Positions 42,502 to 56,187 of a stretch of DNA of 64,000 nt are shown here, in pieces (the first letter of the stretch is position 1; each line of letters starts with the position of its first letter). The stretch is from assembly GCA_021029095.1 (NCBI GenBank), contig JAJOHG010000069.1, forward strand, positions 78,485 to 142,484, read 5' to 3'. This DNA is from Phellopilus nigrolimitatus. Lineage: Eukaryota > Basidiomycota > Agaricomycetes > Hymenochaetales > Hymenochaetaceae. A program made the position numbers and the translations under genes. The notes beneath the pieces are model-generated. The model worked only from the letters and a program-made list of their open reading frames with translations, was not told the DNA's origin and searched no databases.

Positions 42502-44089
42502 ATGTCCCTACAGAACCCCATCCCGAGCACCCAGTTCGCCGTCTTCCGCACCCCGGCCGCCGCCCAGCTGCACCCGCTCCCCGTGCCCGCCCCCGGCCCG
42601 GGCGAGGTTCTCGTCCAGAACGTCGCCGTCGCGTCCAACCCGAAGGACTGGAAGTACCCCGAGTGGCAGGGCGGCGACTACTCGTACGTCGAGGGCAACG
42701 ACGTCGCCGGGCTCATCGCCGCCGTCGGCCCCGGCGTCACCGAGTACAAGCGCGGCGCGCGCGTCGCCGCCCTCACGCGCATGGGCACCGGATTTAATCC
42801 CGAGCACATGGCGACGAAGGAGAACAAGGTGCGCACCGGGGCCTGCGCCGCTCCCTCCTTTCCTTACAGCATATCCGGAAAAGCTTGCTAGTGTTTTCGT
42901 TCTTTTTTTTGTACGGTTTTCCCGAAGAGGAATTCTATGGACACCGCCGATGATCGACGTGTTGTCGAATTTTGGGTAAGGAATTCCTCTTTGTGGAAAC
43001 CGTACAAAACAAAACGAAAAACAAAATCACTCACTAACAAGCGTTTCCGGATATGCTGTGTAAGTTATTGATATGTACTTACCCTTGGGACAGTACGGCG
43101 CGTACGCGCAGTACAGCCTCGCGCCCGCGTCGACGACGTTCCCGCTGCCGGACTCGACGAGCTTCGAGGAGGCCGCGACGCTCCCGCTCGCCGTGCTGAC
43201 CGCTGCAATCGGGCTCTTCGTGAGCCTCGCGCTGCCCGAGCCGCTGCTGCCGGGCGCGCCCTCCGCCCCCGCCCCCAGTGCGCCCCGTCCTCCCTCCTTC
43301 ACGCCCTACGTACTCATTCATCGCACCGCAGGCACCGGGAAGAGCGTCATCGTCTACGGCGCATCCACCTCCGTCGGCGCGTACGCCGTGCAGCTCGCGA
43401 AGCGCGCGGGGCTCTTCGTCGTCGGCGTCGCCGGCTCGTCCAGCGACTACGCCCAGGCCCTCGGCGCGAACACCATCGTCGACTACCGTGCGCACAAGGA
43501 CGCAGCCGCACTGGTGCGCCCCCCTCCCCTTCCATCTCCCGCCAGACCTCTCTGACTCTCTGAGTCCCTGCGGCACCACAGGAAGACGCGCTCGTCACCG
43601 CGCTTGCGGGCCGCCCGTGTGCAGCCGCCTACGACGCGGTCACGGAGGGGCCCTCGACGCTCACCCTCGCGCGCACACTCGCGCGGACGGCCCCGGGCGG
43701 CAAAGGCGCAGTGACGTACGTGCTCGCGCTCTCCGACGAGACGCGCCACGCGGCATCGCCGGGCGTGGACTTCGTCGAGACGTACGTCGGAACGGCGTTC
43801 GGCGCGAACGAGGCGTGTGCGTGCTCTTTTTTCCCCTCTTCTCCGGTCTTGTGGTGGTTTTCTGATGTGTGCGTGTGTGAGGCCAGTCTGCGCGCGCTTC
43901 GCGGGCCAGATCGCGGCGTATCTCGCGCCCTCGCCTTCCAACCCCGCGCCGCTCCGGCCGAACCGCGCGCGCGTTGTGCCCGGGGGGCTCGCGGGCGTCG
44001 GCGAGGGCCTCGCGCTGCTGAAGGCGGGCAAGGTGCACGGCGAGAAACTCGTGTACCGCATCGCGGAGACGCCTGGGCTGGCGCAGTGA
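42502..44089 (+). CDS. MDR-family NAD(P)H oxidoreductase (TOXD/enoyl-reductase-like)
   Basis: Medium-chain dehydrogenase/reductase, probably reducing a C=C or carbonyl group with NADPH. Exons 42502-42828, 43094-43277, 43332-43513, 43582-43816 and 43887-44089; 376 aa. GroES-like front with ASNPKDWKYPEW and GNDVAGLIAAVGPGV. Nucleotide fold VIVYGASTSVGAYAVQLAKR. The family's zinc-ligand Cys cluster is absent, as in TOXD and polyketide trans-enoyl reductases. Intron 1 is 265 nt because of a hairpin insertion at 42863-43064. There is no polyketide synthase nearby, so a role in secondary metabolism is not supported here. Confidence 0.87.
42863..43064. mobile_element. Hairpin (MITE-like) insertion in intron 1 of the MDR gene
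   Basis: The left arm from CTTACAGCATATCCGGAAA to GAGGAATTC (42863-42935) pairs with the right arm GAATTCCTC to TTTCCGGATATGCTGTGTAA (42981-43064). Arms of 70-80 bp, loop about 45 bp. There is no coding capacity. Its left end supplies a TTTCCTTACAG that looks like an acceptor. The target duplication is unclear. Confidence 0.8.
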
Positions 44090-44394
44090 GCGGCCGGGAA
44101 TTGCTCTAGAAATTGGAATTGGAAGGGCGGAAAAGGTGTATAGCGGAAAGCGTGCCTGTACGAGTACAAATGTAATAATGATGCCACGGCATCGCGTCGC
44201 TTCTCTCGCTTGCTATCGCTCCGTCTGCCAGTGTTTTGCGTGCTCGCGCTTGCCGAACCCGTTTTGCGCCCCAGCTTTCGTCTGCACAGTCTTCGGCCGC
44301 CGCTTCGGCGTCGCCTTGAACCTCGACCGCCACGCGCGCCGCTGACAGCCTCGGCGTATCAGCGCCGCCTGCGTCAATGAGTGCTTGCCCGAGC
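44090..44394. other. Intergenic stretch
   Basis: 3' side of the MDR gene; no gene recognised. The HAD pseudogene begins to be recognisable to the right. Confidence 0.4.
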
Positions 44395-45076
44395 TGGAAG
44401 CTGGAATCTCGGATGCGACGAAGAAGCCGCCTGTCTGGGCGCGCAGGCCGCCGCCAACGGCCTCCTCGAGTGCCGAAATGAACGGCTTCCGTGCGAGAGC
44501 TCGCCGTCTGGTGTGCGGAGGTATTTTGCGCGGTGCGTCGTGAGCAGGGGAGGCGCGCCGTCGGGGGAGGATGGGGAGGCGGCAGGACGCGCACTCAGTA
44601 CTCAGGACGCGAAGGCCTTGTTGAGCGGTCTGTACGCAAGGTGCTCCGGGGCGAACGCGACGAGGACGGAATCGTACGACGCGTGGTGCCGTTCGGCGCT
44701 GCGGAACTCCGGGAACTCTTCCATTGCGGAGTCGAATAGGAGGGCGTAGGGCCTGAAAAATCGTACTTCAATACCTGTAGGACTATTTACTATCCATGCA
44801 CGGAACGCACCTCTGCAGCTTCATGTCTCTGAGACCTCCCTTAGCGCGCCGAGGCTCTTCAGAGCTCGCCGTCACGCACGTCGAAACCCATGCCGCCAAG
44901 CCGCTCACGCAGCGCGCGTGTGTCCTCCTGGCTGGCGTTGCTGCAGAAGTGCACGACGAGCCCCGCCTGCCGCGCGCGAGAGGGAGCGGCGGCCGCGGCG
45001 GGCGTCGGGTAGGCCCGACGTGCAGCGAGCCGGAGAGGTCGATGAGGAGTGCACGGATTGGGAGGCAGGGCATTGT
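44395..45076 (-). pseudogene. HAD phosphatase copy, frameshifted
   Basis: Copy of the gene at 50502-51509 with exon 1, intron 1 (GTGCGTTCC) and much of exon 2. It begins PIRALLIDLSGSLHVGPT, then two shifts break exon 1, with an in-frame stop in the segment that should read GELWTSLGAL. Exon 2 still shows DSAMEEFPEFR and HHASYDSVLVAFAPEHLAY. The 3' third is missing. Confidence 0.85.
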
Positions 45077-45129
45077 TTTCAAAAAGTACAAGAGGCGCTT
45101 GCGTATCGGAGTGGTAGAGTCAGTAGATT

Positions 45130-45681
45130 AGGTGAAGTCGCCCGTCCGCATCATAAACGCGTCGAGCTCGCTGTGCTGTACGGCCGACCTGCCATTTATT
45201 CGGAACGAAATATAAGATGTTAAAGAAATTGAGAAGCTTTTCACTTGGGCTTTCGATAACACAGTTATTTCCGACCGAGAACTACAAGTACCAAGTCACA
45301 ATCACAATCCACAATCTCAACAGATATTTTCAGACCAATAAATTGAGGAATGGTTTACACTTGGAAATATGTTTCGGAGAAGGGAGGCTTTGATTTTCCT
45401 ACGAAAAACCAGGCAAAACCCATCGTTGGTATGTCAACTTCCATATATGGCGTAACAGGTTATTTCAAACACGCCGTACGATGAGCAGCTCCTTCACCTT
45501 CGACATGATCACGATTCTGCCGTCTTGCTTGACTTTTCTTATTCTGTCGGTTGTACTAGGAAGTGCTCAGTCGAGACCAGCATCTCCACATATAATATTA
45601 CTCTATGACAAACTGAGTTATCAGCCTACGGAAAAAAAGCAGCACGTTAAGATACAAAGTCTTAGTCGAAATACTGGATGA
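45130..45681 (+). pseudogene. Chimeric leader: RVB1 promoter and first codons fused to DnaJ signal peptide
   Basis: 45340-45480 resembles the RVB1 upstream region (54170-54305). The ATG at 45481 gives MSSSFT (RVB1 start), then MITILPSCLTFLILSVVLGS, matching the signal peptide of the DnaJ gene (CPSCLTVLILSIVGSAQS). The open frame ends at 45681, inside the end of F-box gene 2 on the other strand. If transcribed it would give a 66-residue protein with an N-terminal hydrophobic segment; a made product is not shown. Confidence 0.6.
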
Positions 45682-47270
45682 CGACAGATTTTGCGTCCAC
45701 TGTCGGGAAGTAGACTGCACCGCTGTAAAACTCCACTCCCACAACCTCTACGTTATGCGGCAGTTCGAGAATGTGCGGCACGATTTTTTCTCGACAAGAG
45801 ATGGTAGCAAGCACACACGTAGAACCGTTTTCAAAGTACCCGGTCACTGACGAGCCAGCCTGTGAGGGTGCTTGCACGCTTAGATACGTGTGGTACTTGT
45901 CACGCTGCGATTCTATGGCCATAATCTGTAGATCCCCGATGAACGTCAGGCGTGGACGGCCGTCATTTGGATACCGAGCCTTGGACTTGGACATGGTGGT
46001 CGTATCTGCAGCAGTCTTTAAATGGAAAGTGTACACCAGGGAGTATGTAGAGCGGTCTGCTTTGTTATATACGTTCCACAACACATTCATAATGATGCCT
46101 TTTGATTTTCTTTCTGCTTCGGACTTCCAGTGGAAGTCGCAACTAGACACCTCCGCAAAGAGGTTTTCTGAAGGAGAAAAAATATCATATGGCACGAAGC
46201 ACTTGGCATACGGAAGTTCGCCTAGGAATAGAGTCGTAATTGTGCTGTCATTAGGCAAGGCATTGCGTATAGATGACAGCAGAATGGCAAACATTGATTT
46301 TCTCCCTAGATTATGGGCCACGCAAATGAGATAGCCGCCTATCATGTCTACATCGTCGATGATGCTCTGCCACTGAAGAATTCATCAGTTTTATCACACA
46401 TACTTTCATATGATGAGATACACACGTGGGTGATCACGACCGAGCGATCTTCCTTCCAGAACGTTAGAAAGAGTTTGCGTTCCGTATAGACTGCTGATAT
46501 GTCGCCATATAATTTTATTAATTTCCCCGGTCCATCCCAGGTATGGGGTTCTTTTGCCCGGGATTCGTAGAGCGGTTCAGGTTTCTTTGTTTCGCGTGAA
46601 ATTCGGAGTATTTCGAAGTTTCTGAGTTTCGACGGAGTGTTTCGAGATTCGTTCACCGTAAGGATATGCACAGCATTGTCTGCCTGCATGTCATAGCTGA
46701 AACTGTGAACTCTCTGCTTATGCGGGTCGGATGATACGGGATCCGGGTATGTCCAGACGCACTTACCGCCCGGCACGTCCCAGCACTGCAAATACCCTTC
46801 AGTCCAGAGGACCAGAAGGAGCTTGCCCCCAGGAAGCAGCTGCACGTTAATGCGGACGTCATAAGGTTTTCCAAGTGCGCCATTAAAGCTCGCAGACTCG
46901 ATAGGTACTGTGATCTCGCGTGTCGGTCGCAGCGGGGCAGGGCCGGTGCAGTTGAGACGTCGCTGATATGCGCGCACGACGAGGGTGCGCACTTGGTGCC
47001 AGTCGAGCTCGTCGACAGAGATGTGTCGGGGTAGGTCGGGTGCATGGTCTTGGTCCAGCTCGCGGAGGTGCTTCAGCCAGAGGGCTTTATTGTAATCGAC
47101 GTTTTGAGGGAACTTGCATGTCTGAAAAAAGAGATGTTTTTACTCGCCATTCGGTCAGAAGACATATTGAGAACACACACAGCTTTGAGGTCCGAGACTT
47201 CCTTCAAGCTGGAGAATAACGTAATTTCGGACCAGATAACATCTGAAATCCCAGAGTCGTCGGAAGACAT
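45662..47270 (-). CDS. F-box protein, copy 2 (496 aa)
   Basis: Paralogue of the gene at 29898-31562, likely SCF subunit. Exons 47270-47181, 47121-46426 and 46366-45662; 1491 nt, exactly the same coding length. The F-box-like start is ISDVIWSEITLFSSLKEVSD / TCKFPQNVDYNKALWLKHL. Shared motifs are LDQDHAPDLPRHIS, LLPGGKLLLVLWTEGYLQCW and, at the end, MDAKSVVIQYFD. It lacks the intron that copies 1 and 3 have before the FEIxRIS segment, with no change in length there, so the intron was lost cleanly. No disabling mutation seen. TATA box at 47313-47319 and the paired upstream repeats are kept. Confidence 0.8.
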
Positions 47271-47419
47271 TGTTAGATGGTTCAATGGCCATGGTTCGCA
47301 GCAGGGCTCGTCTTTTATATGCCTCATGCAGTTTGCGCCAGGCTCGTAACCAGCTACAAGAATGGTTACTTGTCCGCAGAAATGGTTACAAGTCCAAGTT
47401 TGCGCGGGGAAAGACGCAA

Positions 47420-47640
47420 AGTTGTCGGGAATCGGGGTCCATTAAGGTAGGCTCACAGTGAGTGTGGCGGCTGGCATCGCTCGGGGGATTCTCTGCTACA
47501 GGTTGCAAAGGAAAAACCGGAACAATCTGCATACTGCAAAACCTGTCGGGACTCGGGACCATTAAGGAAGGGTTGTAAAGAGTGGCGGCTAGCATCGGTC
47601 GGGACTGTTTTCGCTACAGGATGCAAAGAAACGCATGGAA
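47420..47640. repeat. Paired ~100-bp direct repeats upstream of F-box gene 2
   Basis: Inverted copy of the pair at 29540-29752, with GTGGCGGCT.GCATCG.TCGGG and TCCGCTACAGG-type blocks present twice. Confidence 0.75.
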
Positions 47641-47886
47641 CCAAGTATACTCCAGTTGGAGAGGCTGCAGGACCGGTAGTGTGATTCTCGTCCTCACTTC
47701 TAGCGTCTTGAAGAAAATATGACAAGGAATGGTTGCTCCCCACGGACGAAGATGTTATTGCTAACTGCATCTTTTCTTGAGGCGCTCCATGCGATAATCC
47801 TGTTCTCCACTGAGCAAGATAACATTCTTGTGCCGCGACGAAATTGTTTTTTGGACATTTTTGCATGTAATGATTGAAAAGACGCA

Positions 47887-48055
47887 TTCCACCTGCGTGC
47901 TGAGTGTGCGCTGGATTTTGGGGACGTCGAGCAGACCGCCGTCGGGGACCTGATCCATTTCACACACCTCATCCCGCCGTCGACGCCGCTCTTCCTGAAG
48001 CAGCTCTCGTACTTTCTTCTACCGCCATCCTCAGGCGGCGCTCAAGTAATGCCTC
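47887..48055 (+). pseudogene. DnaJ-TPR gene, internal fragment
   Basis: RAECALDFGDVEQTAVGDLI and PPSTPLFLKQLSYFLLPPSS match RAECALDSGDVEQTVGDLIR and LFLKIAQFSYFLLPPSS of the gene at 62178-64000. Only about 55 codons are present, between the F-box 2 upstream region and the sirtuin. Confidence 0.85.
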
Positions 48056-48284
48056 AAGACTGATCCAGACACTCCATCTTGTGCGCAAGGGGTGCTCCTT
48101 AGTCTAGAACAAACTGAATATTCACCCAGAGCACCCTTACCAGCTTCTCCTCGTCCACTGTGCACGTTCTCTTGAGGAAGCGATAAATAGTTTGTGTCCA
48201 GTTTCAAACTCCCTAAGGATAAGAATCGGTCGAGCGAGAGCGTTGCGGTTCGAATAGAGCTGGATCGCTGACTCAGACGCGCCA

Positions 48285-49958
48285 ATGCGCATCTCTGTCC
48301 CGACCATCCCGACGTCTCTGCTCGCGCCGACGGCGACAGCGCCGCCCATATCAAAGACAGAAGCGGTCGAGCGCATATCTGCCTTTCTCTCTCCCGGGAA
48401 TGCCGCCGTGCTCACGGGCGCGGGCGTCAGCGTCGACTCCGAGATCCGCGCGTACAGGGGGGCGAACGGCCGGTACATGAACCCGAACTACAAGTGCGTG
48501 CTCTTTTTTCTTTGTCGCAGGAATGCTTTGGTTGATGTCTCTGATGCATCCCAGGCCTATTCTTGTTAGTCTTCCGAGTATGTGTGTCCCTTCGTGCGGG
48601 TGCTCATGGCAGTGTGGGTGCACGGTAGTATCATGAAGTCGTGCAAGAGACAGACGAAGGCAGTTCGTTCAGACAACGGTACTGGTGCGTTAGTCTTACG
48701 CTCTGCATGACTCGAAACTTCACTTTGCGGCAGGCTGCGGTCGTTTCTGGGCTACCCGTCTGTGCGAGACGCGCTGCCAAACACGACGCACTTTGCGATC
48801 GCCGCGCTGCAGCACACATCGCACATCTCTCGTCTAATCACCCAGAACGTCGATGGTCTGCACAATAAGGCCGTATCATCCATATGGACACCATCGAAGA
48901 CCGCCTCTCGAATATTAGAGTTGCATGGGACTTTACACGTAAGCATACACATATCTCCCTTACGGGCCGCCTTCAAGAATGCTGACACTTCAGCACGGCA
49001 TCCACAGAAAGTCAGCTGCAAGAATGGGCACGTAGTCACTCGCAACGTATTCCAGGACTGGCTCGCGCACGCCAACTCACGGTGGTCCACGTTCGCAGAC
49101 GAACTGGCGAGCACTGGGCGGAAGCTGCGCACCAATCCCGACGGCGATGTAAACGGCCCGCGCTGCGATTGGTTTTTGCTCTGCGAGCTGATGCGGACGT
49201 GTAGGTACAACTCGAAGAAGGCGCGTCGTACGACGACTTCGTGGTTCCCGACTGCCCGGCGTGTGTCCGCGAGCACAGGCGCACCAACATAGTGCGTCCA
49301 CCACGCACTGTTGTGCACTGGCGGAGCGAACTGAACCCGTGTGGGTCCTTAGCACAAGCCGCACCTGATATTTTTCGGCGAGTCGATAAGCCGGGAGGTC
49401 AAAGACCGCTCGTGCGTGACTATGAATGCATTCTTGAGATGCGACGGTGTCGCTGATGGCCTTGTATCTGGCGAAAGAAAGATACCAGGACGTAGAGCTG
49501 GCTGACCGGCTATTCATCGTGGGGACGACGCTCGCGACGTACTCAGCCTTCAGGTACAGTCGCTTCCTTCACCGCTTTCTTTTGTTTTTCTTCCTCTGAC
49601 TCGGACCATCATCTGCTTGAAAAAGACTGCTGAAACACGCGCTCGAGCTCGGGAAGCCCGTGCTGCTGCTCAACGTCGGTCCGACTCGCGCAGACGCGAT
49701 CACACCGGGCGTCGAGAAGATTAGTCTCCCGAGCGGGTCCGTCCTGCGGGACGTCGTACGTGCCCTGACGTGCGTTTAGCCGTGCTACCAACGCATATTT
49801 TCTGTATACCGTCGCTGATTTCTCTATCCTGCTATCGTAGGGGTAGCCGGGCGGCAAACGACCCTGTGCTGGCGAAGTTCCTGTCGAGCGGGGTGGTCAC
49901 GCCCCCGACGGACGACACGGACGACGAGGGCGCGGTGGAGCCCAGGGCGGGTCGCTGA
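48285..49958 (+). CDS. Sirtuin, SIRT4-like NAD+-dependent protein deacylase
   Basis: Ten exons: 48285-48493, 48555-48564 (10 nt), 48629-48684, 48734-48938, 49008-49148, 49205-49291, 49353-49411, 49482-49553, 49626-49769 and 49841-49958; 1101 nt, 366 aa, every phase agrees. NAD loop LTGAGVSVDS, catalytic region ITQNVDGLH and LELHGTLH (His). The metal site is Cys in VSCKNGH and the pair in DCPACV. Then LIFFGESI and VGTTLATYSAF. From position in the family it may be mitochondrial. Odd points: the Gly after GAGVSVDS is replaced by Glu (DSEIRAYRG), while the truncated copy at 28.8 kb keeps Gly; and the second exon codes only for PIL plus the end of a Lys codon. Activity is therefore uncertain. Confidence 0.85.
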
Positions 49959-50501
49959 CGGAACCTGAAGTGATGTGCTTTCGTCGGTTATCGCGCGACC
50001 TGCACCGATGTCCATCTGCTAATTCTACTGTCCGAAGCTCTTTCCGCCGCCGAAAGCCTTTGTTGTGATTGTTTAAGGGCTGTGAGTCTGGCTTAGCAAA
50101 CGACGGCTTATTTATCGAGTGCGTTGTCACTGTTGCCTCAGTCGACGCAGCCGTTCATAGTTGCATGCTCCGGCAGAAGGACAGAAGGACAAAGATGCTT
50201 TGAGATACAGGTACTTTTTTCACATCAAGGTGTAATTGAGAGGCGCGCGAAATACAAGGATTATATTCGTGATTTGAGCGATACAGGAGACTGAGATACT
50301 GGAAGGCTGTTGATGAGTACAAGTAATTAATTCAATCCTCTACAGCTGGAGAAGGGTGACAACGTGGCAGGGTTGCAATTACGCAAAGGCTGCTTGCGAG
50401 ACAATCGAGCAGAAGAGAAACCAGGGTGAAAAAGCCGGAGATTATGTTGACCTCTGTCATCTAACGCTTGTAAAAGAAAAGAAAAAACGTAAATCGCCTC
50501 A
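49959..50501. other. Intergenic stretch between convergent sirtuin and HAD genes
   Basis: 3' regions of both genes; nothing else recognised. Confidence 0.5.
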
Positions 50502-51509
50502 TTAGTCGATCACCTGAAGAGCCACTCGCTCGAGAATGCGGTCCTGCACGAGGTCGTCCACGAACGCCGCAAACGAGTCCTGCACCTCGTCAGGCGGACG
50601 CACGCCCGCCCGGCTCTCGTCGCCCGAGCGGTACTTTCCCGTCCTTACTAGAGCGTAAAGTCAGCCAGTTCTCACACACGAAATCCGCAGGGGCATACCC
50701 AAGACGCGCCACAAGCCCAGCTCGACGGCGCCGCCGCCGAGGTCCGCCTCGACGTCATCGCCGACGACCGCGACGTCCGCCCACCGCGCGCCTTCCGGAG
50801 ACGGCGCGTCCGGGATGCTGGCGAGCACGCTCTCGAAGAACGCACGGCCGGGCTTGCCGACGGCGTGTGCGCGCAGGCCGCCGCCGACGGCCTCCTCGAG
50901 CGCCGAGACGAACGGGCCCGGGCCGAGCGAGAGCTCGCCGTCCGGCGAGCGGAGGTATTTTGCGCGGTGTGTCGTGAGCAGGGGCGGTGCACCACTGGAG
51001 GACGAAGAGGCGGGGCGTGCGCTCAGGACGCGGAAGGCCTTGTTGAGCGGGCCGTACGCGAGGTGCTCCGGGGCGAACGCGACGAGGACGGAGTCGTACG
51101 ACGCGTGGTGCCGCTCGGCGTCCGCCGCGGCACTGCGGAACTCTGGGAACTCCTCCATCGCAGAGTCGGATAGGAGGGCGTAGGGCCTGAAAAAGGTGCT
51201 TTGATACCCGTAGGACTATTTACTATCCATGCACGGAACGCACCTCTGCAATTTCATCTCCCGGACGACCTCCTTGAGCGCGCCGAGGCTCGTCCAGAGC
51301 TCGCCGTCGCGCACGTCGAAACCCATGCCACCCAGCCGCTCACGCAGCGCGCGTGTGCTCTCCTGGCTGGTGTTGCTGCAGAAACGCACGACGAGCCCCG
51401 CCTTCCGTGCGTGCGCGAGAGCGGCAGCTGCGGCGGGCGTCGCGGTGGACCCGATGTGCAGCGTGCCCGAGAGGTCAATGAGGAGCGCGCGGATTGCGGG
51501 GCGGGGCAT
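50502..51509 (-). CDS. HAD-superfamily phosphatase (HDHD2-like), intact parent copy
   Basis: Small-molecule or protein phosphatase of the HAD fold, closest in plan to HDHD2/LHPP-type proteins. Exons 51509-51244, 51186-50699 and 50647-50502; 299 aa. Motif I is LLIDLSGTLHIG, with Ser in place of the second Asp, as in HDHD2. Motif II is FCSNTSQES, then MKLQRPYALLSDSAM, LAYGPLNKAFR, LSLGPGPFVSALE, the motif III Lys in VGKPGRAFFES, motif IV VVGDDVEADLGGG and RTGKYRSGDES. Introns of 57 and 51 nt. Broken copies lie at 28060-28305, 32031-32230 and 44395-45076. The substrate cannot be read from sequence. Confidence 0.92.
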
Positions 51510-51689
51510 TATTTTCTAAAAGTACGAAGGCAAGACGCTCTTGCGTATCGGAGCGGTAGAGTCAGTAGACTGTCGAGTACTGGGTGGAGTCACCCGTCTG
51601 CGTCATAAACGCGTCGAGCTCGCTGTACGGCCTCCCACTTATTCGGAACGAAACAAGAAATTATGTGCCAGAAATTATACCAAGAACTG

Positions 51690-51985
51690 AAGAAATGTTT
51701 AGATATTGGCTCCATGCCTTCATGTCTTCAAGATATTTTTCGGAGGAGGGAGACTTCAAGTTTCCAGCGAAAACTATGTAAACCAAAATGAGGGGTGTCA
51801 ACTTCCATATACGGACATCTCGAACGCGCTTGAAGTCGGCAACTTCCACTGCGTCGACCTCGGCCACAATGCCTCGTAATGTGCTGCCGCTCCCGTCTTC
51901 TTAGTCGACGGCGCGCGCGTTGCAAATAGTCTCACTTTCACCGGAGGGCTCGGCTGCAGCCGATGCAGCGGGTTCTATTACAGGT
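51690..51985 (+). pseudogene. RVB1 5' fragment (promoter and part of exon 1)
   Basis: Matches 54160-54495: AGATATTTTTCGGAGGAG, GGGGTGTCAACTTCCATAT, then the exon-1 region up to CTGCAGCCGATGCAGCGGG. Its frame is broken (TAG after the CCCGTCTTCT segment). It abuts the 3' end of F-box copy 3. Confidence 0.8.
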
Positions 51986-52047
51986 TGTATATCATTTACC
52001 GTACATGTATTACAATTTTATGAAAGACTGCGCCAACATACAACGCT

Positions 52048-53524
52048 TTAGTAATACTCGATGACGACAGATTTCGCATCCATTGTCGGATAGTAGAGTG
52101 CGCCGCTATAGAACTCCACACCCACACTCTTTACGTTCGGTTCAATCTTGAGGATCACCACACCTTCCCGAGAGACGGTAGCAAGCATCCACATGTTCTC
52201 CGGAGGATCCCAAAGAGGACTTGTTTTGTAGTACCCGACCACTGTCGAGCCGGCTTGCGAGAGTCGCTTTACGAAGCTGTTCCTGTAGTGTTTGTCTTCA
52301 AGGGTATATATTGTGGACCCCCGACGCGCGTGAGGAGTGGATGGATGCCATGTAAAGGCGGAGTCTCCAAGTGATAGGTTTCTACCATGGAGAATTGACT
52401 ATTCTCTATGTTCCGCAACACAGTCAAAGTGATGCCTTTTAGTTTCCTTTCTGCTTCGGACTTCCAGTGGAAGTTACAAACAGATAATTGCGCACGGCTG
52501 CTAAACCAATTCGAGGGAACTTGCAAGGGAACTAGCAAGAGACATCTGGTATACGGGAGGTCGTCTAGGACTAGATTCGAAGTTGCACCGATATTAGGCA
52601 AGACCTTGCATATGGATGACAGCAGAATGGCCAAGACTGATTTCACCCCGGCGTCGTCGACCATGCAAATGAGATGATCGTCTACCATGTCTACGGCGTC
52701 GAATGGGCCCTGCCACAGAAGCATTGGTCAGTTTTATACTTCCACAAGATGAATTACACACCTTTATCATAACCGTGCGGCCGTCCTTCCGGAGCGTCAG
52801 GAAAGGATTGTAGTCCGTATAGACTGCTGTTATGTCGCCACTTGATTTTACAAATGCCAACGGTGGTTCCCTCCGAGTTTTGGGCTCTGGTGCTGAGTAC
52901 TTTTGAAGCGACTTAGCATTCGTCCCGGGTGAAATTCGGAACTCTTCGAAGGTGCTGAGTAATGATAAAGTATCAATGTGAAGAGGTAGTGTACATGTCG
53001 CACAGAAGCTTACCTTTCCTTGGAATATTTGTCCTGAGATTTGCTCACTGTGAGTATATGTACAACATTGTCTTCCTGCATGTCATAGCCGAAGTTGCAC
53101 ACTCTCAATCCATGCTTGCCATGCGCGCTGTATGAGACAGGATCCGGGTGTGTCCAGACACACATACCGCTCGGCACTTCCAAGCACTGCAAGTACCCCT
53201 CAGACCAGAGGACGAGGAGGAGCTTGCCTCCAGGAAGCAGCTGCACATCCGCGCCGAAGCCATAAGACTTTCCAAGTGCGCGATCCCAGTTCCCGAACCA
53301 GATAGGTACTGTGACCCGGGATGTTGGCCGCAGCGATTCAACGGCAGTGTACTTGAGACGCCTTGCTTTGCGCGGGTAACTAGGGCTTCCAGTTCGGACG
53401 CATTGAGCTTGCTGGCAGGGATATGGCGGGGTAAATCGGGTGCATCTTCTTGGTCCAGTGCTTGGAGGCGTTTAAGCCAGTAGGCTTTGTTGTCATTTTG
53501 GGATGGGGAGGTGATGGGAGTCAT
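52048..53524 (-). pseudogene. F-box family, copy 3 (broken)
   Basis: Homologous to the genes at 29898 and 45662 from LKRLQALDQEDAPDLPRHI to TMDAKSVVIEYY, with the second and third introns of copy 1 retained (GTAAGC..CTCAG near 53015-52940; GTGTGT..GGCAG near 52760-52710). The F-box exon and first intron are replaced by a short unrelated start (MTPITSPSQND). A one-base deletion near 53365 (RAKQ | RRLKYTA) and another shift near 52295 (LKD | KHYRNSF) break the frame. Confidence 0.8.

Positions 53525-56187
<2,663 letters not shown>

Noticed and set aside
42502..44089. Polyketide trans-enoyl reductase in a secondary-metabolite cluster
   Set aside because: Family resemblance only; no synthase or tailoring enzymes lie nearby.
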